A stretch of DNA of 35,233 nt from Desulfobacterium sp. Its GTDB lineage: Bacteria; Desulfobacterota; Desulfobacteria; Desulfobacterales; SURF-7. Each line of letters begins with the position of its first letter. Within the stretch, counting starts at the first letter, position 1. Below are positions 24,406 to 31,449 of this stretch, one piece after another. Under the pieces are notes generated by a model. The model saw only the letters and a list, made by a program, of their open reading frames with translations, had not been told where the DNA came from and made no database searches. The stretch lies in assembly GCA_013824585.1 (NCBI GenBank), contig PNOB01000005.1:1-35233 (forward strand), in the 5' to 3' direction. Made by a program: the position numbers and the translations under genes.

Positions 24406-25638
24406 CTAGTAGAAATGGTTCATCAATTTCATAATGTTTTCCATCGAATTTGGGTTGGAATTCAATATGACAACAAAGCTGAGCAGTTTACCTGTTCGCG
24501 TCTGTAAATATCCAACCCGCGACCGGACTCCGGTCAGGGTTCCTGTTTTATAAAGCTCACGTCCCTGTTTCCTCAGCAAATTCCGGTATGGAAAAAATTC
24601 CTTCAATATTTGGCTCATCATGTTTGCTGACAATCGATTTAAGGTTGAAAGCCCGGAACCTTCCTGAAATTGAATTTTAGACAATCCATGGTGGGTTGCG
24701 GCATATGAATGTGCAACCTGAATTCCTTTTGCAAGGGTTCCAGGTTCCCCGAACTTTGCAGCTCCGGCAGCGATCAGAATCTGGTTAGCTGTGAAATTAC
24801 TAGAATAATGGAGCATTTTTTCAATAATGTCCTGTATAGAGTAGGGAGATCGATATCGCAGAATGAGCGCATCATGATTTTTATCAATGGCACCTTGCCG
24901 GATCATTCCCTTGACAGAAACTTCACTTTCTAAAAAATGTTTGAATATATGGCCGGCGTATAGAAGATGCTCATGATTGTTATCAGACAGAATGATTCTA
25001 CCATGATCCAATGAAGAACGGGCTATTCTGTCTGCTATAAATGGCAGTAAGGGAGTTTGGGATTCTGCACTGATATATGCTCCATTTTGATCCTTTTTAA
25101 AAAAAACAGTATTGAAATTCACACACAGAGAACCATTTGGGGCATCATAGGGCTGGACTGATTTTTTTGTTGCACCGGGAATGGTCATCGGTGATTGAAA
25201 ATATGTATCATCCAGAATTATATCGTTTATTTCATGGATCTGGTCACCAATCTGATGAACCATTTCAGGAATGATTTCTGAAATGAGCAAAGGATCTCCA
25301 TAGCCTTTAATTTTTAAGTTTTTATACGGATCACTAAAAAAATCAGTATGAAAGTGATAATCATCCCCAAGTGCATTCATTGCAACCAGGGCTGTGAAAA
25401 GTTTTAAAATCGATGCTGGAATCAGCATCTGATCAGCCTGTATACGAATCAGATTCGTATCGGAACTGATTTCGGAAACGAGAAGTGAATCGTTTTTCCC
25501 TAGAAATTTTTTGAAGGAATCTTCAGTTACTGAAGCCTGGGATAATTTATGTCCCATGGAAAACACGCAGACACATATCATCAGGCACTTGAGTGATTGC
25601 AGAAAAGGGCGTGTATCGGGCAATTTATTATTTTTCAT
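24406..25638 (-). CDS. dacB: D-alanyl-D-alanine carboxypeptidase/endopeptidase (PBP4-like, S13)
   Basis: Penicillin-binding protein that trims peptidoglycan peptides in the periplasm. The 410-residue product has a hydrophobic signal segment (LKCLMICVCVFSM), then the three active-site motifs of the S13 family: PASILKLF (Ser76, Lys79), YSSNFTAN (SxN) and YKTGTLTGVRSRVGY (KTG). It is shorter than E. coli PBP4 (477). There is no clear ribosome site before ATG 25638, so the start may be slightly different. It is convergent with folE2. Confidence 0.88.
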   Translation of the reverse strand: MKNNKLPDTRPFLQSLKCLMICVCVFSMGHKLSQASVTEDSFKKFLGKNDSLLVSEISSDTNLIRIQADQMLIPASILKLFTALVAMNALGDDYHFHTDFFSDPYKNLKIKGYGDPLLISEIIPEMVHQIGDQIHEINDIILDDTYFQSPMTIPGATKKSVQPYDAPNGSLCVNFNTVFFKKDQNGAYISAESQTPLLPFIADRIARSSLDHGRIILSDNNHEHLLYAGHIFKHFLESEVSVKGMIRQGAIDKNHDALILRYRSPYSIQDIIEKMLHYSSNFTANQILIAAGAAKFGEPGTLAKGIQVAHSYAATHHGLSKIQFQEGSGLSTLNRLSANMMSQILKEFFPYRNLLRKQGRELYKTGTLTGVRSRVGYLQTRTGKLLSFVVILNSNPNSMENIMKLMNHFY

Positions 25639-25839
25639 GAATCAGGTTAAGGTAAGATCAATAGAGTGTATTATATAATGTCTGTACTTTTTAGATATAG
25701 TCAAATCATGTACAACAATATCAAACAAAGGATGCTTTTTATCCTTTACTATTTAATCAACTATCGTTATGAGTGAAACCTATCTAAAGCGTAACATATT
25801 TTTTGACAGATTGGTATCATAAAGATGTAACGGAGATTT

Positions 25840-26454
25840 ATGAAGGGTAATACATTCCAGGAGTTGCGTGAAAGAGAACAGCATTTGCGCCGGGAAGTAA
25901 TCATCATTGCAACAGAAGATTTGTTTTCTCGAAAGGCGTTTCATGAAATCAGCATGAAGGATATTGCAAAGGCAGCAAAGGTATCTGTTGCAAGTATCTA
26001 TCGGTATTTTGATTCACAGGAGGATCTGCTGTTGGCTGTTTTATTGAAAGATATCGATAATGTGAATCAATTGATCAGAAATTTGACAGAGGCGGCTGAT
26101 TCCTCTCTGGAAGAGATATCATGCATCTTCGTTGATTATCTGCTTGATAATGAAGCCACTTTTCAGATTGCTTGTCATTTTTTAATCCGGGGAGACCGGG
26201 ATAGTGTTGTTTCTGAGAAATTTGAATCTGTGAAAGCTGTTTTCCTGGATCGTTTTGATTCCGGCCTCAATACAATGGATTATAAAAAACACAGTCGGGT
26301 TTTTTCAGAATCCTTTTTTGCAGCCATCCTTGGAATTGTGATTACCCATAGAGATCGTGAAGGCATGAGTATAGAAAACCGGGAGCACCTTTATGAACTT
26401 GCAAGATTTACTGCAAGGGCTTTCGATACTTCCATGAAAGCATTTTCAAGATAG
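25840..26454 (+). CDS. TetR/AcrR family transcriptional regulator
   Basis: A 204-residue one-component regulator. The N-terminal helix-turn-helix reads IATEDLFSRKAFHEISMKD then IAKAAKVSVASIYRYFDSQEDLL, typical of TetR; the C-terminal domain is helical and should bind a ligand that cannot be named. CGGAG precedes the ATG. A TTGACA (25803-25808) lies close upstream, but a start from it would leave no room for the ribosome site, so it may be an operator part. It is flanked by divergent dacB and convergent rnj, so no regulated partner is obvious. Confidence 0.9.
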   Translation: MKGNTFQELREREQHLRREVIIIATEDLFSRKAFHEISMKDIAKAAKVSVASIYRYFDSQEDLLLAVLLKDIDNVNQLIRNLTEAADSSLEEISCIFVDYLLDNEATFQIACHFLIRGDRDSVVSEKFESVKAVFLDRFDSGLNTMDYKKHSRVFSESFFAAILGIVITHRDREGMSIENREHLYELARFTARAFDTSMKAFSR

Positions 26455-26461
26455 TGTGAGA

Positions 26462-28111
26462 TTATAATTCCATGATAACCGGAATAATTACAGGACGACG
26501 TTTAATAGTAAAATAAAAGTATTGACGTAAGGCAGTCTGAAGTTTTGCCTGGATAATTTCTATCCGGTTCGGGACTTCTGGACCGATATCTTCAATTATT
26601 TCAAGTACAACACATTGAGCATCATCCAGCAGATGCCCGGTTTCAGTCCAAAAAACAAATCCACGGGATAAAATTTCAGGACCGTGAATCACAATACCGG
26701 TTTCTTCATCAAAAACAAGGGTGACTACCACCACACCTTCTTCGGATAAAAAACGTCTTTCCTTCAGGACACTTCTGCCAACATCTCCAACTCCTTTTCC
26801 ATCAATCAGGACGCGGCTGGTTTCAATGCTTCCAGATATCCGGCCTCCGTTTTTATCAAATTCAATAATGTTCCCGTTTTCAGCCAGAATAATATTTTTT
26901 GGGGGAATACCGGTTTGTTCTGCCAATCTCGCATGGAGCAGCAGATGACGGTATTCACCGTGGGCAGGTATAAAAAATTTGGGTTTGGTCAGACCGATCA
27001 TCAACTTCAGCTCTTCTTGAAAAGCGTGTCCGGAAACATGGATGTTCGAGATTTTTTCATAAATAACATCCGCTCCCTTTCGGTATAAATTGTTAATGAT
27101 GTTTGTGATCGCTTTTTCATTTCCAGGTATGAATTTGGAAGAGAGGATAATGGTATCGCCTTTTTTAACTTTGATCTGCTTGTGGGTGTCAGAGGCCATA
27201 CGAGCCAGAGCAGACATGGGTTCTCCCTGGCTCCCTGTGGTGATCATCAGGATCTCATTGTCAGGAAAATTTTTGATATCATTGATAAAAATTTCCATAT
27301 TATCTGGAATGTTGATATGGCCGAGGGATTTTGCTATTTCTACTGTCATCTCAATGCTTCGGCCGTTCAATATGACTTTGCTATCTTTTTTGTTCGCAAT
27401 ATTAATTAATTGTTGAATTCTAGCGACATTTGAGGCAAACAGGGCAACAATCACCCTACCACTGGTGTTAAGAATGATCGATTCTAATTCCTGGCCAACA
27501 TGCTGATCTGATACGGTATATCCTTCTTTTTCAACATTGGTTGAATCTGACAGGAGGGCAAGAACACCTTGCCCGCCATACTTTGCAAGTTTATTGACAT
27601 CCGTAACCATGCCATCCACAGGATTATGGTTCATTTTAAAATCTCCGGTATGTATAATGGTGCCATAGGGTGTTTTGATCGCGATACCTACACAATCGAT
27701 TACACTATGGTTCACCCGAATGAAATCAAGTTCAAAAATACCGATTTTCAGTTTTTCATCAGGATGAATTTCATGTAATGACGATGTACCAAGAAGTCCA
27801 AATTCTTCCAGTTTTTTTCGGATTACACCGAGTGTATAGGGGGTTCCAAAAACCGGTGCGTTGACTTCTTTTAAAAGATATGGAAGGGCTCCGATGTGAT
27901 CCTCATGGGAATGGGTAATGACAATTCCGGAGATATGAGATTTTTTTTGTTTCAGATAGGTCATATCCGGAATGACGATATCAATTCCAAGCATATAATC
28001 TTCCGGGAACATCAATCCGGCATCAATGATGAAAATGGTATTTTGATATTCAAAAACCATCATATTCAATCCAATTTCACCAAATCCACCAAGTGGAATA
28101 ATTTTAAGCAT
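26462..28111 (-). CDS. rnj: Ribonuclease J
   Basis: Metallo-beta-lactamase/beta-CASP nuclease for 5'-exonucleolytic and endonucleolytic RNA processing. The 549-residue product shows LGGFGEIGLNM, the zinc motif HSHEDHIG (His67 to His72), HTGDFKMNHNPVDG, a DSTNVEKEG loop, the beta-CASP part with TGSQGEP and HVSGHA, IPAHGEYRHL, and the C-terminal RNase J dimer domain. GAAGGGTGA precedes ATG 28111 by about 7 nt. It ends 7 nt from the convergent TetR gene. A small unknown gene on the same strand lies upstream. Confidence 0.94.
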   Translation of the reverse strand: MLKIIPLGGFGEIGLNMMVFEYQNTIFIIDAGLMFPEDYMLGIDIVIPDMTYLKQKKSHISGIVITHSHEDHIGALPYLLKEVNAPVFGTPYTLGVIRKKLEEFGLLGTSSLHEIHPDEKLKIGIFELDFIRVNHSVIDCVGIAIKTPYGTIIHTGDFKMNHNPVDGMVTDVNKLAKYGGQGVLALLSDSTNVEKEGYTVSDQHVGQELESIILNTSGRVIVALFASNVARIQQLINIANKKDSKVILNGRSIEMTVEIAKSLGHINIPDNMEIFINDIKNFPDNEILMITTGSQGEPMSALARMASDTHKQIKVKKGDTIILSSKFIPGNEKAITNIINNLYRKGADVIYEKISNIHVSGHAFQEELKLMIGLTKPKFFIPAHGEYRHLLLHARLAEQTGIPPKNIILAENGNIIEFDKNGGRISGSIETSRVLIDGKGVGDVGRSVLKERRFLSEEGVVVVTLVFDEETGIVIHGPEILSRGFVFWTETGHLLDDAQCVVLEIIEDIGPEVPNRIEIIQAKLQTALRQYFYFTIKRRPVIIPVIMEL

Positions 28112-28271
28112 AGAGTATCACCCTTCTGCCATATCTATCAGGAGTCGATATATTTCTTTATGGTAAATTTCTTATCATTACCCAGTGATCATTTTATTAA
28201 TAATGATGCCCCGGGCATTGAAAAAAATGAGTACAAATGTGGAAACGCTGGAGCTGAGCCCCATGAGGAAG

Positions 28272-28604
28272 TTAAACATGGACTTCCAATTTTTCAAGAA
28301 TTGCATCAAGCAAACGGATAAACCAGTTTCGCTGGGATTCCGTTGCATAGCGAACACAATCGCACCTTACCCGATTGCCGGTTCGTACGAGAAGTTCACA
28401 TGATAGTTTATCCGGTTCAAGTTCAACAGCAAAGTAAAAGGGTTTGCACGCATCATGCGAAATCTGTATTTCAGCAAGAATTTTCGGATCTATATGTATC
28501 CAGTAAATGCCACCGATTTTTGATGCTTCGAAGTGGTCGTCAAAATATGTTTTAATCTTCTCGTAGTCTTCTATCCTCAGTTCGTCTATTACGTATTGTT
28601 TCAT
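28272..28604 (-). CDS. Hypothetical protein upstream of RNase J
   Basis: A 110-residue protein I do not recognise. It has no signal peptide or membrane segment and looks like a compact alpha/beta protein: an N-terminal helix (IEDYEKIKTYFDDHF), beta-rich middle (GGIYWIHIDPKIL, PFYFAVELEPDKLSCELLV) with CDC at about residues 84-86, and a C-terminal helix (NWFIRLLDAILEKLEVHV). I use ATG 28604; a GTG at 28622 would add six residues, and neither has a good ribosome site. It points the same way as rnj, 160 nt upstream of it, so co-transcription is possible. Confidence 0.65.
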   Translation of the reverse strand: MKQYVIDELRIEDYEKIKTYFDDHFEASKIGGIYWIHIDPKILAEIQISHDACKPFYFAVELEPDKLSCELLVRTGNRVRCDCVRYATESQRNWFIRLLDAILEKLEVHV

Positions 28605-28701
28605 GGCATTTCGAGTTATCACAGTTCAATTGATGGTGCAATATATATTCTGTCACTCACTTTCTTGACAAGATGAAAGATATCTGGTAACTGGAGTGAT
28701 C

Positions 28702-28803
28702 ATGAGTAACTTCCAAAATCAAAAAGGACCGGGTTATTTTTACAGCTATTATTGTTTTTTTGGTTTTTTTAGCTGGCTATGCGGCCTGGATGGAGGAGGT
28801 TGA
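28702..28803 (+). CDS. Phe/Tyr-rich leader peptide of the aromatic amino-acid operon
   Basis: A 33-residue ORF (ATG 28702, TGA 28801-28803) with GGAG 5 nt upstream. Between residues 12 and 25 it reads YFYSYYCFFGFFSW: over the whole peptide six Phe, four Tyr and one Trp. It is followed by a strong intrinsic terminator and then by ADTH synthase and pheA, genes of the shikimate/Phe pathway. This is the arrangement of a ribosome-stalling leader peptide. The segment directly after the aromatic codons (28776-28786) can pair with the terminator's 5' arm, so stalling would favour read-through. No homologue could be searched. Confidence 0.75.
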   Translation: MSNFQNQKGPGYFYSYYCFFGFFSWLCGLDGGG

Positions 28804-28863
28804 CCATCATATAAAGAGACATCTTTACAGGGCCGCAAGCAAAGCTTGCGGCCCTTTTTTTTT
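28776..28863 (+). terminator. Aromatic operon attenuator: terminator and antiterminator
   Basis: Terminator: GGGCCGCAAGC (28830-28840), AAA loop, GCTTGCGGCCC (28844-28854), then nine T's to 28863. Antiterminator: TGCGGCC (28780-28786), in the leader-peptide ORF just after the Phe/Tyr cluster, is exactly complementary to GGCCGCA (28831-28837); with one bulge the pairing extends through GC at 28776-28777 with GC at 28839-28840. A third pairing, CAGCTA (28743-28748) with TAGCTG (28770-28775), can form within the leader peptide. A ribosome reaching the stop codon would mask 28776-28786 and allow termination. Confidence 0.85.
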
Positions 28864-28902
28864 AATCACAAAAAAAGTGATCCAACCTAAAAAGGAGGAA
28901 GT

Positions 28903-29694
28903 ATGCATCTCGGGAAAATGGTCAGACTGGAAAGAATCTTTAATCGCAATACAAGGAAAACAATTATTGTTCCACTGGATCATGGGGTCAGTGTAGGGCC
29001 TATTTTTGGTGTTGTTGATCTGAGAGATACAATTGACAAGGTGGCTGAGGGTGGCGCCAATGCTGTGCTGATGCATAAAGGATTGCCTCGGCGATCCCAT
29101 CGTGGTCATGGCCGCGATATTGGTCTGATCATTCATCTTTCAGCCAGCACTGACCTTTCTCCTTATCCCAATGCAAAGACATTGGTCGGGGAAGTTGAGG
29201 ATGCAATTCGTCTTGGAGCAGATGCGGTTTCGGTTCATGTGAACCTGGGTGACGAGACGGAAAGAAACATGTTGAATGAGTTTGGAGCGATCTCTACACG
29301 TGCAAACAATTGGGGAATGCCGGTTTTGGCCATGGTCTATGCAAGAGGGCCTAAGATCAAGAATGGGTTTGATCCGGAGGTTGTAAAACATTGTGCGCGA
29401 CTCGGAGAAGAGCTTGGGGCCGATGTTGTTAAAGTTCCTTATACAGGAGATGCAGAGACATTCCGGAATGTTGTTGAAAGCTGCTGTATTCCTGTCGTGA
29501 TTGCAGGTGGTCCAAAGATGGATAATCAAAGAGACATCGTTCAGATGGTGTATGATTCCATCCAGGCAGGCGGTGCAGGTTTGTCGGTCGGAAGAAATAT
29601 TTTTCAGGCAGAGGATCCCAGCAGGCTGGTTAGAGCATTACATGGAGTGGTTCATCAGAATTGGAATGTTGAGCAAGCCATGCATGAATTGTAA
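28903..29694 (+). CDS. 2-Amino-3,7-dideoxy-D-threo-hept-6-ulosonate (ADTH) synthase
   Basis: DhnA-type class I aldolase for the archaeal route to dehydroquinate, replacing DAHP synthase. The 263 residues show [13 protein letters not shown] with the catalytic Asp26, a Tyr at 146 (MVYARGP) and the Schiff-base Lys177 ([10 protein letters not shown]). These spacings match the Asp/Tyr/Lys set known for Methanocaldococcus MJ0400. VIAGGPKM and [13 protein letters not shown] form the phosphate site. AGGAGG precedes ATG 28903. A fructose-bisphosphate aldolase role is the alternative, but linkage to pheA and the aromatic attenuator argue for aromatic synthesis. The matching AroB' (dehydroquinate synthase II) is not in the window. 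Confidence 0.88.
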   Translation: MHLGKMVRLERIFNRNTRKTIIVPLDHGVSVGPIFGVVDLRDTIDKVAEGGANAVLMHKGLPRRSHRGHGRDIGLIIHLSASTDLSPYPNAKTLVGEVEDAIRLGADAVSVHVNLGDETERNMLNEFGAISTRANNWGMPVLAMVYARGPKIKNGFDPEVVKHCARLGEELGADVVKVPYTGDAETFRNVVESCCIPVVIAGGPKMDNQRDIVQMVYDSIQAGGAGLSVGRNIFQAEDPSRLVRALHGVVHQNWNVEQAMHEL

Positions 29695-29704
29695 AGGTGA
29701 TAAA

Positions 29705-30841
29705 ATGGGTGTTAACCATCAATCAGACAATGTTTTTTTTGATGATAAAGGCGTGGATAAAAAAAAGTTAGAGGATATCCGTTCGAAGATTGATCGTATT
29801 GATATGGGATTGCTGGAACTATTAAACCATCGGGCAGAGTTATGCAAGGAGGTGGGAGGGATAAAGTCCGTATCCAAAGAATCGGTTTTTAAACCTTTTC
29901 GGGAAAAAGAGGTTATGAAAAAGCTCATTTCCCAAAATCCGGGGCATTTGCCGGATGATCATTTACGGGCGATTTACCGGGAAATACTATCCTCCTCGCG
30001 AAAATTGCAGCAGCCTCAGAAAGTGGTATATCTCGGTCCGGAAGGGACCTTTTCTTACTTTGCCGGAATCGAGTACCTTGGTCATAGCGCAGATTTGAAG
30101 CCTTGCAACAGTTTAAAAGAGGTGTTTCAGATTGTTGAAAAACATGAAGCCGAGCTGGGTATCATTCCTTTGGAAAATTCTCTTCAAGGCAGTGTCGGAC
30201 AAAGCCTGGATTTTTTTTTAACTTATAAAGTATTTATCCAGGCAGAAGTTTTCTGTAAAACCAGTCATTCTCTGTTGAGCGCAGATACATCTCTTGCCCG
30301 CATCCATACAGTGTATTCTCATCCTCAAGCGCTGGAACAGTGCTCCAACTGGCTCAGGACACACCTCCCGGAAGTCGGAATAATTCCAGTTGAAAGTACT
30401 TCCGCAGCAGCGATTAAGGTAATCGATGAACAGGGAAGTGCAGCCATTGGGCATGAAAAGCTGGGGGATATGTTTGGGCTTAATATTCTGAGTTGCCAGA
30501 TAGAAGATTTTCCGGATAACTGGACTCGTTTCATGATAATCGGGCCGACACTGCCCGAGGGTGGCCATCAGGACAAAACTTCCCTTTTATTTACACTGCC
30601 AGATAAATCCGGTGCTCTTGCCAGCGTATTGACAGTTCTGGCTCAAAATGGAATTAATTTAAAGAAACTTGAATCAAGGCCACTCCGATCGGAAAAATGG
30701 AAATATGTTTTTTTTGCAGATCTTGAATGTGACCTGTCCGGAGAACAATACCAGGATTTAAAAAAGGAGCTTTCAAAGCAATGCAGTAGTCTTCAGATTC
30801 TGGGAAGCTATCCAGCGGGGGCATATATCAGTACTTTATAA
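29705..30841 (+). CDS. pheA: Bifunctional chorismate mutase / prephenate dehydratase (P-protein)
   Basis: Converts chorismate through prephenate to phenylpyruvate, the Phe branch. The 378 residues hold an AroQ chorismate mutase domain (~20-105: IRSKIDRIDMGLLELLNHRAEL), a prephenate dehydratase domain (VVYLGPEGTFSYFA, IPLENSLQGSVGQ, and the conserved TRF in NWTRFMII), and a C-terminal ACT domain (DKSGALASVL, LKKLESRPL) for allosteric Phe binding. The start ATG 29705 has AAGGTGA 5 nt upstream and lies 10 nt after the ADTH synthase stop; the frame is open further back but that part overlaps the previous gene. It is co-transcribed with ADTH synthase behind the attenuator. Confidence 0.95.
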   Translation: MGVNHQSDNVFFDDKGVDKKKLEDIRSKIDRIDMGLLELLNHRAELCKEVGGIKSVSKESVFKPFREKEVMKKLISQNPGHLPDDHLRAIYREILSSSRKLQQPQKVVYLGPEGTFSYFAGIEYLGHSADLKPCNSLKEVFQIVEKHEAELGIIPLENSLQGSVGQSLDFFLTYKVFIQAEVFCKTSHSLLSADTSLARIHTVYSHPQALEQCSNWLRTHLPEVGIIPVESTSAAAIKVIDEQGSAAIGHEKLGDMFGLNILSCQIEDFPDNWTRFMIIGPTLPEGGHQDKTSLLFTLPDKSGALASVLTVLAQNGINLKKLESRPLRSEKWKYVFFADLECDLSGEQYQDLKKELSKQCSSLQILGSYPAGAYISTL

Positions 30842-30858
30842 TGAATTCAATTGCCTAC

Positions 30859-30887
30859 TTGACCATGGTATATGGATAGGATATATT
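30859..30887 (+). promoter_or_regulatory. Probable sigma-70-type promoter of the response regulator
   Basis: TTGACC (30859-30864), 17-nt spacer, TATATT (30882-30887), each 5/6 to consensus, just after the pheA stop. The leader of about 120 nt includes a small hairpin CCACG-TTTG-CGTGG (30965-30978). Confidence 0.6.
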
Positions 30888-31015
30888 CCTGTGCAATCCA
30901 ACGATCTTTTTTACAATTATATGCTTTTAAATAATATTTTTTAGATATGATCCATTTGGAAGCGCCACGTTTGCGTGGGGTATCGCTATTTCTCGGATAT
31001 GAGTGAGGTGCAGCT

Positions 31016-31396
31016 ATTATAGCCAATGTTAAAATCATTGTCGTCGAGGATGAAACACTCATACGTTCATTTCTTTCGAATGCATTAAAATATTGTGTGA
31101 ATCGTGACGTTAAGACCTTTGAAAATGGTGCTGTGGCGTGGGAATACCTTCAACATCAAGCAGATGTGGATATTGTAATTTCAGATGTTGATATGCCTGA
31201 GATATCTGGAATTGAACTTTTAAAAAAAATTAAGCAGCAGTTTCCTTCCATAATATGTATTATCATGTCAGGAAATCATCTGAATGAAGCATTGGCATTG
31301 GAAAATGGTGCAGATGGGTTTTTGGCAAAGCCATTTAAGCTAAGAAATCTTTTTGAAATTGTGCAAACGTTTGTAATAAATGGAGGGTCTTCCTGA
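31016..31396 (+). CDS. Single-domain response regulator (CheY-like), apparent AUU start
   Basis: A receiver-only protein of about 126 residues. It has strand 1 with the acidic pair (KIIVVEDE), the phospho-acceptor Asp in VDIVISDVDMPEISG, a Ser at the switch position (IIMSG) and the invariant Lys in FLAKPF, so it should be a working receiver. No ATG, GTG or TTG lies between the in-frame stop at 31004-31006 and GTG 31097, which would delete strand 1 and the acidic pair. GAGGTG (31005-31010) sits 5 nt before ATT 31016, so an AUU start is the best reading (ATA 31019 is possible). No kinase is adjacent. The partner may be the sigma-54 cluster downstream, which is on the other strand. Confidence 0.85.
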   Translation: MIANVKIIVVEDETLIRSFLSNALKYCVNRDVKTFENGAVAWEYLQHQADVDIVISDVDMPEISGIELLKKIKQQFPSIICIIMSGNHLNEALALENGADGFLAKPFKLRNLFEIVQTFVINGGSS

Positions 31397-31449
31397 CCAT
31401 TCTCCAGGATTTGAGTCCGGTATACAGAATCCATTGTTTTTTATTGTCT

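Noticed and set aside
28665-28693. TTGACA-17-TAACTG as the promoter of the Phe/Tyr leader
   Set aside because: A start from it would fall at about 28700, after the GGAG of the leader ORF, leaving the leader peptide without a ribosome site. The true promoter is probably further upstream and was not assigned.
28760-28996. A 78-codon frame through the terminator and into ADTH synthase, encoding an apparent small membrane protein
   Set aside because: It has no ribosome site at its start, runs through the terminator hairpin and overlaps the strongly supported aldolase gene. The overlapping 33-codon ORF with GGAG and aromatic codons explains the region better.
29501-29704. In-frame extension of pheA back into ADTH synthase
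   Set aside because: It overlaps the conserved C-terminal part of the aldolase; ATG 29705 has a good ribosome site and begins just before the chorismate mutase domain.
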